Shown: positions 23,078-34,717, numbered from the stretch's first letter. The stretch: 64,000 nt of DNA from Ctena decussata (GCA_963989385.1 OZ022499.1:79783903-79847902), one strand, 5' to 3'. The notes: a model not told the origin generated them from the sequence alone. A program made the numbers and translations.

Positions 23078-23262
23078 AAACCGAACAACTGAGTGTCTGA
23101 TGAACCAAAGCAGGATCAAGGGCTCACCCGCAAACCGGTTGAGCGCCCCCCCCCCCCCCCCCCCCCCTGTAATTTCATTGCTGGCCATCGCAAGTAGGTA
23201 CTTCTTTTTGGTTCTTCGTCTTTGTTTTATGTGTTGTGTGTCGCTTTTACTGTTTTGATATA
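23078..23262 (+). repeat. ~180-bp dispersed repeat, copy 1
   Basis: Shares GAACAACT, GATGAACCA, CAAACCGG, TAATTTCATT and CTGGCC with 27384-27562 in the same orientation. It contains a C run at 23146-23167. Possibly the end of a retroelement; no coding evidence. Confidence 0.6.
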
Positions 23263-23273
23263 TGGTTTGTTAT

Positions 23274-25110
23274 TATACCCACGCTATGAAAAAGTCGGGG
23301 TATACTGGTTTACATCTGTCCGTCCGTCTGTCCGTCCGTCAGTCCTTCCGTCCGTCCTTCCGTCCGTTCCCTTTTAATAAAAGTTTTCGTCAAAGATTTC
23401 TCCACAACCATACAAGCTAGAATGGTCATGTTTGGCATACAGGTTGATGATGGTGTGTTGTATCGTTGGATTGAGAATCAGCCTTCTGCTTTTTCTTCCT
23501 TTTATTTGTCCGATTTTCTTTCTTTCCATACTTTGCATAGTGAAATGTTTCGTCAAAGATTTCTCCACAACCTTGCAAGCTGGAGTAGTCATATTTGGTA
23601 TGAAGGTTGATGACGATGTGTTGTATCGTGGGATTGAGAACCAGCTTTCTCCTGCTTATTCTTGCCTGTATTCGATTTTCTTTCTTTCCATACTTTGAAT
23701 AGTTAAATTTTTCGTCAAATATTTCTCCACAACCGTTCAAGCTAGAATGATCATATTCAGCATGCTGGCTGATGACGGAGTGCTGTATCATGGGATTGAC
23801 AACCAGTCTTCTCCTGCATATTCTACCCTTCATTTATCCGACTTTCTTTCTTTCCATACTTTGAACAGTGAATTCTTTTGTCAAAGATTTCTCCACAACT
23901 GTGGAAGCTCGAGTAGTCATATTTGGTATGAGGTTAATGACGACGTGTTGTATAGTGGGATCGAGAACCAGCCTTCTCCTGCTTATTCTTCCCTGTATTT
24001 GTCCGATTTTCTTTCTTTCCATTCTTTAAAAAATGCAGGTTTCTGTGCAACCGTGCAAGCTAGAGTAGTCAATTTAGTATGCAGGTTTAAATGACAACTT
24101 GTTGTTGTAACGTAGGAATGAGAGCCCGGCCTTCTCCATCTTATTCTTCCCAGTATTTGTCTAATATTCTGTCTCTCTTTACTTCGAATAATGCAATTTT
24201 TCGTAACAGATTACACAACAACCCTTCAAGATGGAATGTTCATATTTGGTACAGGTTGATACCGACTTATTTTATTGTGGAATTGCAAACCAGCTGTATT
24301 TGGCATATTCTTCCCTGTATTTACTTTCCATACTTTGAATAGTTAAATTTTTCGTCAAAGATTTCTCCACACTCTTGCAAGCTAGAGTAGTCATATTTGG
24401 TATGATGGTTGATGACGATGTGTTGTATCGTGGGATTTAAAACCAGCCTTCTTCTACTTATTCTTGCCTGTATTTGTTCGATTTTCTTTCTTTTCATACT
24501 TTGAATAATGAAATTTTTCGTCAAAGATTTCTCCACAACCGTGCAAGCTCGAGTAGTCATATTTGGTATGAAGGTTGATGACGACATGTTGTATTGCGGG
24601 ATTGAGAACCAGCCTTCTCCTACTTATTCTTCCCTGAATTTTTCCGACTTTCTTTCTTTCCATTCTTTAAATATTGAAGGTTTCTGTGCAACCGTGCAAG
24701 CTAGAGTGGTCATATTTAGTATGCAGGTTTAAATGACAACTTATTGTTGTAACGTGGGAATGAGAACCCGGCCTTCTCCATCTTATTCTTCCCAGTATTT
24801 GTCTAATATTCTGTCTCTCTTTACTTCGAATAAGGCCATTTTTCGTACCCTGTAGCCCTTCAAGATAGAATGTTCATATTTGGTACTGATAGATAACGTC
24901 TTATTGTATTGTGGAATTGCAAACCAGCTGTATCTGGCATATTCTTCCCTGTATTTGTCCAATTTTCTTTCTCTCCATGCTTTGAATGGTGAAAGGTTTT
25001 GTCAAAGATTTCTACATAGCCATTGCAAGTTAGAGTTAGCGATATTTTGTATGCAAAACTAGTTGTATTGTGGGATCAAGAACCAGCCTTCTCCTGCGTA
25101 TTCTTCCCTT
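23274..25110 (+). mobile_element. Tandem-core element with ~162-bp units
   Basis: It starts TATACCCACGCTATGAAAAA, then a GTCCGTCC tract at 23318-23370, then about ten ~162-167 bp units containing TTTCTCCACAACC, AGCTAGAGTAGTCATATTTGG and ATTCTTCCCTG. The several long open frames here on both strands arise because the unit length keeps frames open; they are not genes. The right end is obscured by the next element. Confidence 0.75.
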
Positions 25111-25114
25111 TATT

Positions 25115-26015
25115 ATACCCCCCGCAAACTTGTTTGAGGGGGGTATAATGTTTTCACGTTGTCCTTCCGTCCGTCTGTCCGTCCGTCCGTCCGCAACATT
25201 TGCTCCGATTTGTTTCAAATTTTGTCCATGGTTGGAACATGTGAAAAGAGTTGATACGTATTTTTCAGTTTTTCCCGGAAGTGTTTTCCTGCTGAGTTTT
25301 GCCCCTTTATATTTTTCGTAAAAAAAGTTGTTATCGCAACTCCTCATAGACTGCTTGACCGATTTTCGTAAAATTAAGTATGTGAACACATATTGGTATT
25401 AAGATGTGCATTAAGGTTTCCATTTTTAAATTTGACCCCTATTTCCTGAGTTATGCCCGTTTTTTTTTTATATTTTTGTCCCTAATTTTTGGGTTTTTTT
25501 AGTCGTTTTTGCTTTGATTTTATTCAAATTTGGTTCATAGATGCATCATAAGAAAATAGTTGACATGTGTTTTCCATTTGTTCCCGGAAGTGTTTTCCTG
25601 CTGAGTCATGCCCCTTTATATTTTACGTAAAAAAAGTTTGTTGTCGCAACTCCTCCTAGACAGCTTGACCTATTTTCTTGAAATTAAGTATGTGAACACA
25701 TATTGGTATGAAGATGTGCATTGAGGTTTCCACTTTGAAATCTGACCCCTCTTTTTTGAGTAATGCCCCTTTTTGATATTTTTTATCTATTTTTTTTTTT
25801 TTTTTTTTTTTTGGGGGGGGAGGGTGGGGGGGGTGTAGTCAATCTTGCTTTGATTGTATTCAAATTTGGTTCCAAAAATGTTGACCCGTGTTTTCAATTT
25901 TTCCCAGTAGTGTTTGCCTGCTGAGTAATTCCCCTTTGTAATTTTTGTAATAAAAGTTTGTTATCGCTACTCCTTCTAGACTGCTTGACCGATTTTCTTG
26001 ATTTTTACAACATGT
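25115..26015 (+). mobile_element. Tandem-core element, ATACCCCCCGCAAAC start
   Basis: It begins with the hairpin ATACCCCCCGCAAAC...GAGGGGGGTAT, then a GTCCGTCC tract at 25160-25194, then ~300-bp units (near 25200, 25500 and 25860) with GGAAGTGTTTTCCTGCTGAG and CTGCTTGACCGATTTTC. The right terminus is not clear. Confidence 0.6.
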
Positions 26016-26299
26016 TTTTTTTTCAGATTTGCTCTCTGGAGCCAATATTAGATAAAAGTAGACATGTTCAGTTACCTTGATAGGATTATAGGATGAGCTA
26101 TAGGATGAGCTATATTTGTTTGTAGTTGTCATAACATGTATGCTTTGTATAACTTTGTAAAACTTAGATGACGAAGGTCCATGCGTAACTGTTAAGTGCG
26201 GGGGTTATTTAGTAAGCCATGCTACTTGAAAATAGGTAATAATAGATGTTTAATGTCTTTCGTATAATTTGTTCTTATTATCAGGGTTGGTGCTTTTTA

Positions 26300-27367
26300 T
26301 ACGCCCGTTTTGAAAAAACGGACGTATTATGTCCGTCCGTCCGTCCGTCTGTCCGTCCGTCTGTCCGTAAACATTCTTGTGCGCGCCATAACTCAGTAAC
26401 CATTTGGGATATCTTCATGAAATTTTGTATTAGGTAGGGGGAACGTGTCGCGTACAAGAATGGTTGCTCCCCCTTCCTTGGTTTCAAAGTTATGCCCCTT
26501 TGATTGTTTTTTACCCTACAGGTTTTGTGCGTGCCAGAACTAGATAATTGTTTGGGATATCTTCATGACACTTCATAGCAATGTGTATGAAGTCCCAACG
26601 ATGTGTCGCGTACAACAATGGTTGCTCTCCCTTTCTTCGTTTCTGAGTTACATCCCTTTTATTAGTTCTTTTTGGCTATTTTAGTGTATACTTATGTTGT
26701 GCATACATTAACTCGGTAATTGTTTGGAATATCATGATGAAACTTTATAGCAATGTGCATGATCACAAGATGATGTGTCACATATAAGAATGGTTGCCCC
26801 CCCCCCTTTCTTAATTTTAGAGTAACCTCTCTTTGATCATTATTTTTAGGCATTTTCATTCACTCCATATCTCCTTAACCCTTTGAAATATTAGAATGAA
26901 ACTTTGTAGGAATGTGTGTAATAATGGGGCAATGTATCCTGAGCAAGAACCACGACTCTGGCTTACTTACTGGATTATATGCCCATGCATAAATTTCCTG
27001 TTTACTCTGTAATTCCTTAACCGTTTAGAATATTTTAACACAACTTTATGGAGATGTGTATATGTTCAAGGGAATGTATTAGAACCAAGAATGGTATATC
27101 TAGTATACATTTATTTAGTTTATGAATTGTCTTCCTTTTTGACTTTGGCATTACTCAACTTAGGAGCCACTTCACCTTCGGAGCTGAGTTTTGGTATACT
27201 AATAGTATTTGATGTGTTAAATATTTAAATAATGTTGCCGTCATTAATTAATGTGTGGATTCCCCTACTTGTCTGCCTGTCTTTCCTTACGTAAACAATC
27301 TTGTTCATTCTATTATTCCTTTATGACATTACAACGGGCGTATTATGCGCCGCTTGCGAAGCCCTTG
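26300..27367 (+). mobile_element. Tandem-core element, ATACGCCCG start
   Basis: It begins ATACGCCCGTTTTGAAAAAA, then a GTCCGTCC tract at 26331-26369, then ~160-175 bp units with GGGATATCTTCATGA and GAATGGTTGCTCCCC. It ends ACGGGCGTATTATGCG...GCCCTTG, inverted with respect to the start. Confidence 0.7.
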
Positions 27368-27383
27368 TTGTATTTTGTTGGGT

Positions 27384-27562
27384 TGAACAACTAAGTATCC
27401 GATGAACCAGGGCAGAATAAAGGGCGAGGGTTGGTCTACCCCAAACCGGCTAGCCCCCCTCTCCCCCCTCCCCCAAGTAATTTCATTACTGGCCGTCCCA
27501 AGGCGGCACTTCTGTTTTTGTTCTTGTTTCTTCTTGGTTGTTATATGTGTTGTAATTGCTAC
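27384..27562 (+). repeat. ~180-bp dispersed repeat, copy 2
   Basis: Direct copy of the repeat at 23078-23262 (GAACAACTAAGTATCCGATG, CAAACCGGCTAG, TAATTTCATTACTGGCC). The two copies bracket the three tandem-core elements at 23.3-27.4 kb. Confidence 0.6.
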
Positions 27563-27571
27563 GTCTGTTAT

Positions 27572-28016
27572 CAGTCAGGTACATAACCTTTAAAAGTTAA
27601 AAAATATATAACTTGAAGCAGTTATAATTTTTTGTGACTATAGCAAAAGTAACCTGTTTAAGTTAAAGTGTCTTTTTTCACCTTCATATTCTGGAGATAC
27701 AGCAATTTTTATGGACAGTTGGGTAATTTTCCCTGAAAGATCTCTTACATAACTTTATGATTAAGCAATAAAATTCTGTACGCATCGTCTAGAAATTGGT
27801 AAGCAAGGCCCTTGAAGATCAGGAAATTAGCTACTTTTTAACTTACAACAGTTATTTATTTGGAGATTGCAAATCTGACCTTGGCCTAAATAATTTCAGA
27901 CATAACCTAAATAAGTTATTTTCTGCAGCCTCACTTTGAAATTAGTGGTAAATAGGATAATTCTAACTGCTTCAAGTTATATTTTTATTAACTTTTAAAG
28001 GTTATGTACCTGACTG
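27572..28016. mobile_element. 445-bp MITE with ~60-bp inverted ends
   Basis: The left end (AGTCAGGTACATAACCTTTA, then ATAACTTGAAGCAGTTA) is matched by the complementary right end (TAACTGCTTCAAGTTAT, then TAAAGGTTATGTACCTGACT). The interior is AT-rich with no ORF. Confidence 0.85.
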
Positions 28017-28439
28017 GTTATTGATATATTGTTTGTGATGTGCAGGCTAGCCCATTGACCACCTACGTGGGAAATGGCTGTTCACATTGCTACCGCTGGT
28101 GTTGACTTTGATGGAGACTAATTTTGTGTTGTCTACCGTATCTAAACTCAGTACTTGTGGATTTGTTTATAAATTGGCTTCTCTGAACTTGTCTTGAAAA
28201 TGCATGATTTGGGATGCAGATTTTTATTATCGGCGAGTCCATGAAAGGATGCACAACCTTGAGCTTGGGATGCAAAATTTTCTGGCCTAGTGGGTCCCGG
28301 GACGCAAAGAAGCAAATTTGTAAAACTTATCAACGCACATGGTGTCTTGGGTTGGATCTGGGATGGAATTGCAGTTCCTGAGAATTTTCATTCCTACTTT
28401 CGAATATCACACCCCCTCCCAATTCCACTCATGAATGAC
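28017..28439. other. Unassigned
   Basis: Nothing recognisable. Confidence 0.4.
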
Positions 28440-28860
28440 ATAAACGTAAGCCAGTAAGCTATATGGCTATGGTATTGGTGGGATTTGAAATGGAACACAT
28501 ATGTCAGCAATAGTTGCACAAAGGCCAATAGGACCCCTGGCTTTCTTACACGTAACTTGTCGGCGTGTAATCAGGACGTTAAAGAGTCAGCTTGCAAGGG
28601 ACTTGTGGTAGTTCATTTTGAAACTCCCAAAGTATACTTCTTCAAGATAAACTTGAGAAGGTGCAGAAAAGGGCAGCTAGAGTTATAACAGTCAATTCAA
28701 CTCCTATTAAAAATTGGAACTCCTTGGCAGTATCCCCTTACCTCTGCTGCTGACTGTGCAGAGGCTTCAGTTTACTTTTCTTGTAAGAGCTGGAGAGACT
28801 AGCTTCCCTGATCACAGGTCCTGGTGAATAATCTTTGGACGTATCACCAGTAAACAATTC
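28440..28860 (+). pseudogene. Non-LTR reverse transcriptase remnant (C-terminal part)
   Basis: In the frame from 28485 the translation has W-N-T-Y-V-S-N, T-K-A-N-R-T-P-G-F-L, R-N-L-S-A-C and D-V-K-E-S-A-C-K-G-L-V. This is the thumb segment of jockey/CR1-type reverse transcriptases (normally T-K-A-N-R-T-L-G-F-L-R-R-N-L). The frame is then lost; K-V-Q-K-R-A-A-R-V-like codons appear in another frame near 28650. No catalytic box remains. Dead 5'-truncated copy. Confidence 0.75.
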
Positions 28861-29051
28861 TGATTCTGATTGAAAACAACAGCAACAACAAAAAAAACCC
28901 CTCAAACTTGCCTAGAAAATCATATATAGCGTCAGTCATAGTAAATTGTGTATCTTGACGCCATTCCGCAAGGAACGGAATGTTCTAAGCCAAACAAATC
29001 TGGAGAGTGGGTGTGCGGGAGGAGGTGGATACATTACCGGGTAGATATATA

Positions 29052-29975
29052 CTGAACAAAAATAAAAACTTGACGGTTTTTATTTCTTAATTCGGACCAA
29101 GCTAGCAAATTTATAATGTATATATGGATTTTTTCGAGTTTGGTAGACGTCTGATTACTTAAGTCATTAAAAATTATTGGTAAATTTTTGTCCTGCCCGC
29201 AGTTATCTAACTTAATCCTAATTTAATAATTTAGAACAGAACTTTAATTTGCGCATGCGCAGATGGCAGTTATCTTGTACGCAATAAACAATAGTTCCAG
29301 TACGCACAGAAAACACTTTAAATGCTTATGACCATTGTAATCACAACCTGAAAATAACGTTTAAAGTTTCAAAACTTTCAGATTATCTCCCTTTGAATTA
29401 AACATATAGAGATTTTTGAGATGCCATATCTTCCATACCAATGCGTCTTTCTTGTTATTTTCTTCGAGATTTGTTTGACTGTCTTACAAACTAAATGTCT
29501 TTATTACTGAATTTATTTGAAAGCCATTTCTTAAACTGCCATAAAGACTTTAATGTGTAATGGGAATTCCATTGTAACTGAATTTCTGACATCATAATGG
29601 TTTAGACTGGGGTTTTTCGTCTGGTCCTCGCGGTCTCGTACTCGACCGTACATCGGCATAATTTTAGCTTATGAGTCCATACAGATTGGATTTAATAATG
29701 GAAAGGCATTGCCAACAGAATTGTTATCAGTGAAGCAGACTTTGACAATTTTAAATTCGGTAATTTTTTGGTTTTGAGCATAGAAAACAGAAAAGTACCC
29801 CTGTGACGGTTACAATAGCCTCAATTTTGCTGTATCTAAAGAATCTTGAATTTTGTGTGACTATGATATTACAGAATGATTCCTTTTTTTTAAATTAAAA
29901 GAATTTTCATATTTTACTTTTCCCGACTACCGCAGGATGCAAAATAGCGACTGTCAAGTTTTTATTTTTGCTAAG
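29052..29975. mobile_element. Mariner/Tc1-like non-autonomous element
   Basis: It is flanked by TA (29050-29051 and 29976-29977). The left end CTGAACAAAAATAAAAACTT and right end AAGTTTTTATTTTTGCTAAG are inverted, sharing CAAAAATAAAAACTTGAC. A TA duplication fits Tc1/mariner. The 924-bp interior has no transposase. Confidence 0.7.
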
Positions 29976-30166
29976 TATAGTATATTGCCATGAAATCGTA
30001 TAGCGATCAGCCATGCTTGTTTTTCGTTCCTTAACATTCGCCGAATCACTAGAAAGTGATTGAACTCTCAGACACCCAGCATGCTTGTGTTCAAACCAAA
30101 ATCCACGTCGAACCATGGTTAATACGTCAGGTTGTTCCATGTAATTAAACAAGTCACATAATACAT

Positions 30167-30403
30167 GAGCCGCGACGCGAGAAAACCAACAATGTGGTTG
30201 TGCGCCCATCGTAAGACTCAGATCAGCCTGGGGATCCGCCAACTCCGATCAGACTCTTCACTTGGCGCTTTAAGAGTAGCTAAGGTTCACAGATTCCTCC
30301 ATGTGGACAGCGAAGACTTTGATCAGACTGGGCGGATGCCCAAGCTGATCTGAGTCTGCACTGGCCGCACAACCACTTTGTTTGTTTTCTCGTGTCGCGG
30401 CTC
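30167..30403. mobile_element. GAGCCGCG fold-back MITE, copy d
   Basis: Complete, ends GAGCCGCGACGCGAG and CGTGTCGCGGCTC. ACAT on both sides (30163-30166 and 30404-30407) may be a 4-bp target duplication. Confidence 0.9.
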
Positions 30404-30780
30404 ACATGATCTACAAAATGGCACGACCTGATGTTTTCGCATTGATTACGAAGATAATACAAATTTCCCTATCTGTGCTGTCGGCCGAGCCAGTCAATTA
30501 GCAGTGGCTGCCGACCTATCTATCTATCTCGCGATACTGAGACGATCATTTTCTGATCATTACCTCAGGGGTGGTGGGTGGCTAAATTTAGAATTTAGCT
30601 CAAAGGGATAACGAACTTTCGGGGTGGGCCATTAGAACTATTTACAAGAAGCAGATCAGAGGCATGCTAAAACACATGCCTCTGGACCAATAAGGGCCTT
30701 TAACTCCTCAGGGGAGACTATTCCACGTAGGAATAATCCTAGGGACGAATGAATTTTTCATGCCATCACCATATGCAAGC
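30404..30780. other. Unassigned
   Basis: A short inverted pair (AGAGGCATG and CATGCCTCT near 30658-30682) and a TCTA repeat near 30517 are all that is visible. Confidence 0.4.
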
Positions 30781-31392
30781 TATCTAGTGTAGTGTGAATC
30801 ATGGGATGCCCTAGTTCTTCTGGACTTTGGTGCTGGGGTCAAGTACTCATCTTTCTCAAGGGACACTGTATCGGAGTGAATCTTGTAAAAGAAGGTTAAG
30901 GAGGACTGCTCCAGGCGGGCCTCCAGGGGTGGCCACTCAAGCTCATCAAGCATATCGCCGACACTACTTGTGTTCCGCCATCGCCTGCAGGTCCACATGG
31001 CAGCTGTTTTCTGCACCCTCTCAAACTGCAGAATCTGAGTTTTGTGATAGGGATGCCAAATAGGTACTGCATACTCCAGTTGAGGGCGAACCAATGTTTT
31101 GTATGGAGCTTCCTTGGTTTGCCGAGGTGTCAGTGCCAAATTGCGCCGAAGAACACCCATTGTCTTAGTTGCCTTACTTGATATTCCTGAAATATGTTGA
31201 CCCCTATCCAAATTGTCTATCATTGTTATTTCAAGATATTTGGCGGACTTAATCTGTTCCAATCTTTGCTGGTGGAGAGGGTAATCATAGTGTATTGCTT
31301 GCCACGGAGGTGCCGAGTCACCCTCATAGAATGACATTTGGCAAAATTAAATTTCATTTGCCAATCGGTCTTCCTTTGTGCGAGGTTGTTCA
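30780..31392 (-). pseudogene. Non-LTR reverse transcriptase, C-terminal part
   Basis: Minus-strand frame of 185 codons with K-Y-L-E-I-T, S-S-K-A-T-K-T-M-G-V-L-R-R-N-L, Y-K-T-L-V-R-P-Q-L-E-Y-A-V-P-I-W and F-E-R-V-Q-K-T-A-A: the thumb region of jockey/CR1-like non-LTR elements. Reading upstream on the minus strand continues (N-N-L-A-Q-R-K-T-D-W-Q-M-K-F-N) until a MITE pair interrupts at 31393. It is one piece of a single broken ORF whose other pieces are at 31843-32153 and 33628-33690. Confidence 0.85.
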
Positions 31393-31634
31393 GGCCCCGA
31401 GGTTATAAAACTATTTTCATGCTCAACTCAGCTGAGCATGAAATTTTCTTCGCTGATATATATGAAAATGCCAACTAATGTTTGCATTTTCATATTCATA
31501 AGCAGAGAAAATTTCACACTTAGCTAAACTGAGCATGAAAATAACTGTATTTATCAGTAATTTGCTATTTATAAGCAGGTAAAATTTCATGCTCAGCTGA
31601 GTTGAGCATGAAAAAGTTTTATAACCTCGGGGCC
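31393..31634. mobile_element. GGCCCCGAGGTTATAAAAC fold-back MITE
   Basis: Ends GGCCCCGAGGTTATAAAACT and the complement; the arms have CATGCTCAACTCAGCTGAGC and its complement. A degraded second copy is at 41824-41982. It is inserted in the reverse transcriptase pseudogene. Confidence 0.8.
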
Positions 31635-31654
31635 GGGTCATCTTGCAAGATCTG

Positions 31655-31835
31655 GCCCCGAGGTTATAAAACTTGAGTACATTCTCAAACTCAAAATAAA
31701 GCACACTGATTGGCTGCTTCCGAGCATGAACTCAAAATAAAGCACACTGATTGGCTTCTTCCGAGCACATGCTCGGAAGCAGCCAATCAGTGTGCTTTAT
31801 TTTGAGTTTGAGATTATTCTCCAGTTTTATAACTT
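31655..31835. mobile_element. TTATAAAACTTGAG fold-back MITE, full copy
   Basis: Ends CCCCGAGGTTATAAAACTTG and CAGTTTTATAACTTCG; palindromic centre GAGCACATGCTC. It has a 45-bp internal duplication (AACTCAAAATAAAGCACACT twice). It shares its terminal ~20 bp with the neighbouring MITE at 31393. TCAGG at 31389 and 31841 may be the target duplication of the combined insertion. Confidence 0.8.
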
Positions 31836-31842
31836 CGAACTC

Positions 31843-32153
31843 AGGCAATCCATGGGGGAGAAGATATTCCTATTCAAAACACAATCATCAGCAAATAGAC
31901 GAACAGATGACCTGATGTTATCTGGAAGATCATTAATGAAAATATGAAAAAGGACCGGTCCTAACCGATCCTTGAGGGACACCAGATAGAACCCGGACTG
32001 GATCTGAGGCTTGGCCATCTAAAACCACTTTTTGAGAGCGCTCAGAGAGCCATGAGTTGATCCACTTATGAGTAGATCCTCTAATCCCGTGATAGTCTAG
32101 TTTGTACAATAGCCTCCTGTGTGGTACCTTGTTAAAAGCCTTTTGCGAAACCC
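31843..32153 (-). pseudogene. Non-LTR reverse transcriptase, catalytic core
   Basis: On the minus strand: K-V-P-H-R-R-L-L-Y-K-L-D, W-I-N-S-W-L-S-E-R-S-Q, a degraded G-V-P-Q-G-S box, then H-I-F-I-N-D-L-P-D-N-I and the catalytic F-A-D-D at about 31884-31897. Frameshifts near the G-V-P-Q-G box and near 32125 break it. Jockey/CR1-like by these motifs. The upstream part is cut off by the element at 32161. Confidence 0.85.
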
Positions 32154-32160
32154 ATAATAA

Positions 32161-33620
32161 CTAGACAATCACTAAAGGTGATGAATGCCCCCGCCATATA
32201 CCTCACTAGATGAGTAATGTATTAAGAGGTATTTTAGTGAAATTATATCAAAATCTGTCAATAATAGAGATGCTCGAGGGATGACAAATTTTTTTATAAA
32301 AAAAAGCATCTGTGACCTTGACCTTGGCTCTACAACCCTGAAAGGTGAACTTGTCTAAGATATGGTCATACTTAATATTTGTGTGAAGTTATATCAAAAT
32401 CAGTTGACAAATAAAGGTACTAGAACCTTGACAAAGTTTTACATGTACCTATAATAGCATCTGTGACCTTGACCTTGGACTGACAATGCTGAAAAGTAAA
32501 TTTGTCCCAGATATTGCCATACTAAATATTTGTGTAAAGTTATGTCAAAATCATTCCAGAGGGATGACAAGGTATTTTCTAAAAATAGCAACTGTGACTT
32601 GACCTTGACCCTAAAATTCTGGATCGCAAAATTTTCCAAGATATTGTCACACTAAACATTAGGGTGACGTTACATCAAAATCTGTCAATGAATAAAGGGG
32701 GAAGAGGGATGATAAAGATTTTTCTAAAAATAGCGACTGTGACCTTGACCTTGAACCTGCAGTGCTGAAATGGCAATTTATTCAAGATATTGTCATACTT
32801 AACATTTGTGTGAAGTTATATCAAAATAACAGCTCCAAAGCAATGCCCAAGTTTTTCGGAAAATAGCAACTGTGACCTTAACCTTGATTCTTCCAACCTG
32901 AAACGCAAACTTGTTCGAGGTACTGTCATGCTCAATATAGCTGTGACCTTATATCAAAATCAGTTCATAAATGAGGCCGCTAGAGCCAAAACAAAAGGTG
33001 AGCTTGTATATAAGCCACTGAAATATAGTCAAAATACGTATGTCATTCAAAGGGACATAATTCTGCAATAAAGACCTGAATCAAAGTTCTGTTTCCTTTA
33101 TGCACACGTTCAATGCATGTCTGAACTGTGCTGCAAGTTTCAACTCCCTGCATTTAATACTGTAGGAGGAGTTGCGGAGACAAGAACAGTACCACAAGTG
33201 TAAAATATGGTCAAAATATTATGTTATTCAAGGGGACATAATTCTGCAATAAAGACCTGAATCAAAGTTCTGTTTCCTTTATGCACATGTTCAATGCATG
33301 TCTGAACTGTGTTGCAAGTTTCAACTCCCTGCATCAAATACTGTAGAAGGAGTTGGGGAGACATAGTGTGAAATATGGTCAAAATATGTATGTAATTGAA
33401 GGGGACATAATTCTGCAATTAAGACCTAAATCAAAGTTCTGTTTCCTTTATGCACATGTTCAATGCAAGTCTGAACTGTGTTGCACGTTCAACTCCTTGC
33501 ATCAAATATTGTAGGAGTAGTTGCGGAGACAAGAACAGTACTACAAAGTGTGACGGACATACGTACGTACGGACGGACAAGGACAAAACTATATGCCCCT
33601 CCCCACTTCGTGGCGGGGGC
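32161..33620 (-). mobile_element. GCCCCCGCC...CTAG tandem-core element, copy 2
   Basis: Inverted relative of 8493-9806: + strand start CTAGACAATCACTAAAGGTG, ~150-bp units with CTGTGACCTTGACCTTG, ~160-bp units with CAATGCATGTCTGAACTGTG, a GGACGGAC tract near 33560, end CCACTTCGTGGCGGGGGC. It is flanked by a perfect 7-bp duplication ATAATAA (32154-32160 and 33621-33627) and splits the reverse transcriptase between the codons of Q-T-D-V-I and M-G-F-A-K. Confidence 0.9.
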
Positions 33621-33627
33621 ATAATAA

Positions 33628-33690
33628 CATCAGTCTGCTTGTGTCCACGATTTAGGGCAATACACGATTTAGACAAGGGCAATCGAATCA
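33628..33690 (-). pseudogene. Non-LTR reverse transcriptase, upstream fragment
   Basis: Minus-strand codons A-L-N-R-G-H-K-Q-T-D-V-I directly precede the finger motif found on the other side of the insertion, M-G-F-A-K. The pre-insertion order is therefore plain. The match fades beyond ~33690. Confidence 0.65.
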
Positions 33691-34410
33691 GCTTCTAATA
33701 CTGGTTATTGCTAAGTCAATTTTCACAGGATCGGTCGCAATGCGGTTACTTTTTCTACTAGTTAGTTCCCTTACATATTTATAGCACATGTATTTTTTTA
33801 TGTATCTCTGTATCTGTCTTGGCAAATTAAGCAGATGCAGCCAAATTATATTAAATTTATTTTTTTTTTCCACTAAAGTATTCATCAAAGGATCAGGTCA
33901 TGCCTATTTATCATAAAAAGATCCACTTAAACGTTTATGCAAACTAGCATGCCGAATTAGCTTTATCCAATGAAATGCTATGTATATATTGATATCGATT
34001 TCTCAACATAATCGGAGGTCCGCTGTTAGCAGTGTATCACTTGAATTTAGACTGCGGTCAAAACTTATCAATGGTAAAGAATATGGTATAGAGAAACATT
34101 TATCGCTGCGGGCATCACTTGACCTCCACTTTTGCTTCCAAAACTAACAAATCTGTTTATCCACGATGACCAGGTCGTTCTTTTTCGTTGGGTAACATCT
34201 GTTTCTCGTTTGCCATTGAAATATGTCCAAAAAGAAACGAATAGAATCCCCGTCCTGTATATATATATGCCAAGTAAAATGACCCATATCATATTTTAAC
34301 ATTTTCTCATGCCGTTAGGGGTGGTCGGATGGTGCATAATAACTTCCAGTGCTGGGGCGTCCTACTGAGTTGGATCATTGAAATGTGCTATTGCTTTGTA
34401 CATTAAACCT
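33691..34410. other. Unassigned
   Basis: No recognised protein or repeat. Confidence 0.4.
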
Positions 34411-34530
34411 AATGTGAGGTGGGAGCAATTCAGCGCCGCCGAACGGCAGTTTTTGTACGCGGCTACGTAACGTAAACACGTCAAACGTTCCGTTGCGAAA
34501 AACAAGAAGACGTCAACGTCATCTGCTGTA
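34411..34530 (+). mobile_element. End fragment related to the 4-kb TTAA element
   Basis: GTGAGGTGGGAGCAATTCAG followed by CGCCGCC, GGCAGTTT, GTCAAACGTTCCGTT and AAAACAAGA matches 17230-17340 closely. No matching right end is visible in the window. Confidence 0.75.
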
Positions 34531-34717
34531 GATTACTACATGGTCAAGATGGCCGCAATTTTGGCCGTTTATGTAGCTGCAAGAAGATGAATCCAACGTA
34601 TGGAAGCGAAAAGCGTTATGAAAGAAAGTGACGAGCCTGCCTACATGCATGGTTTAACCTAAACTCAGTCTGCTGACATTTTCAACATGTTCAAGCGGTC
34701 CTAATTCGTTTATATTC

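Noticed and set aside
23374..24732. Several long overlapping ORFs on both strands
   Set aside because: They lie in a ~162-bp tandem array; a unit length divisible by three keeps frames open without coding. The peptides are just repeats of each other.
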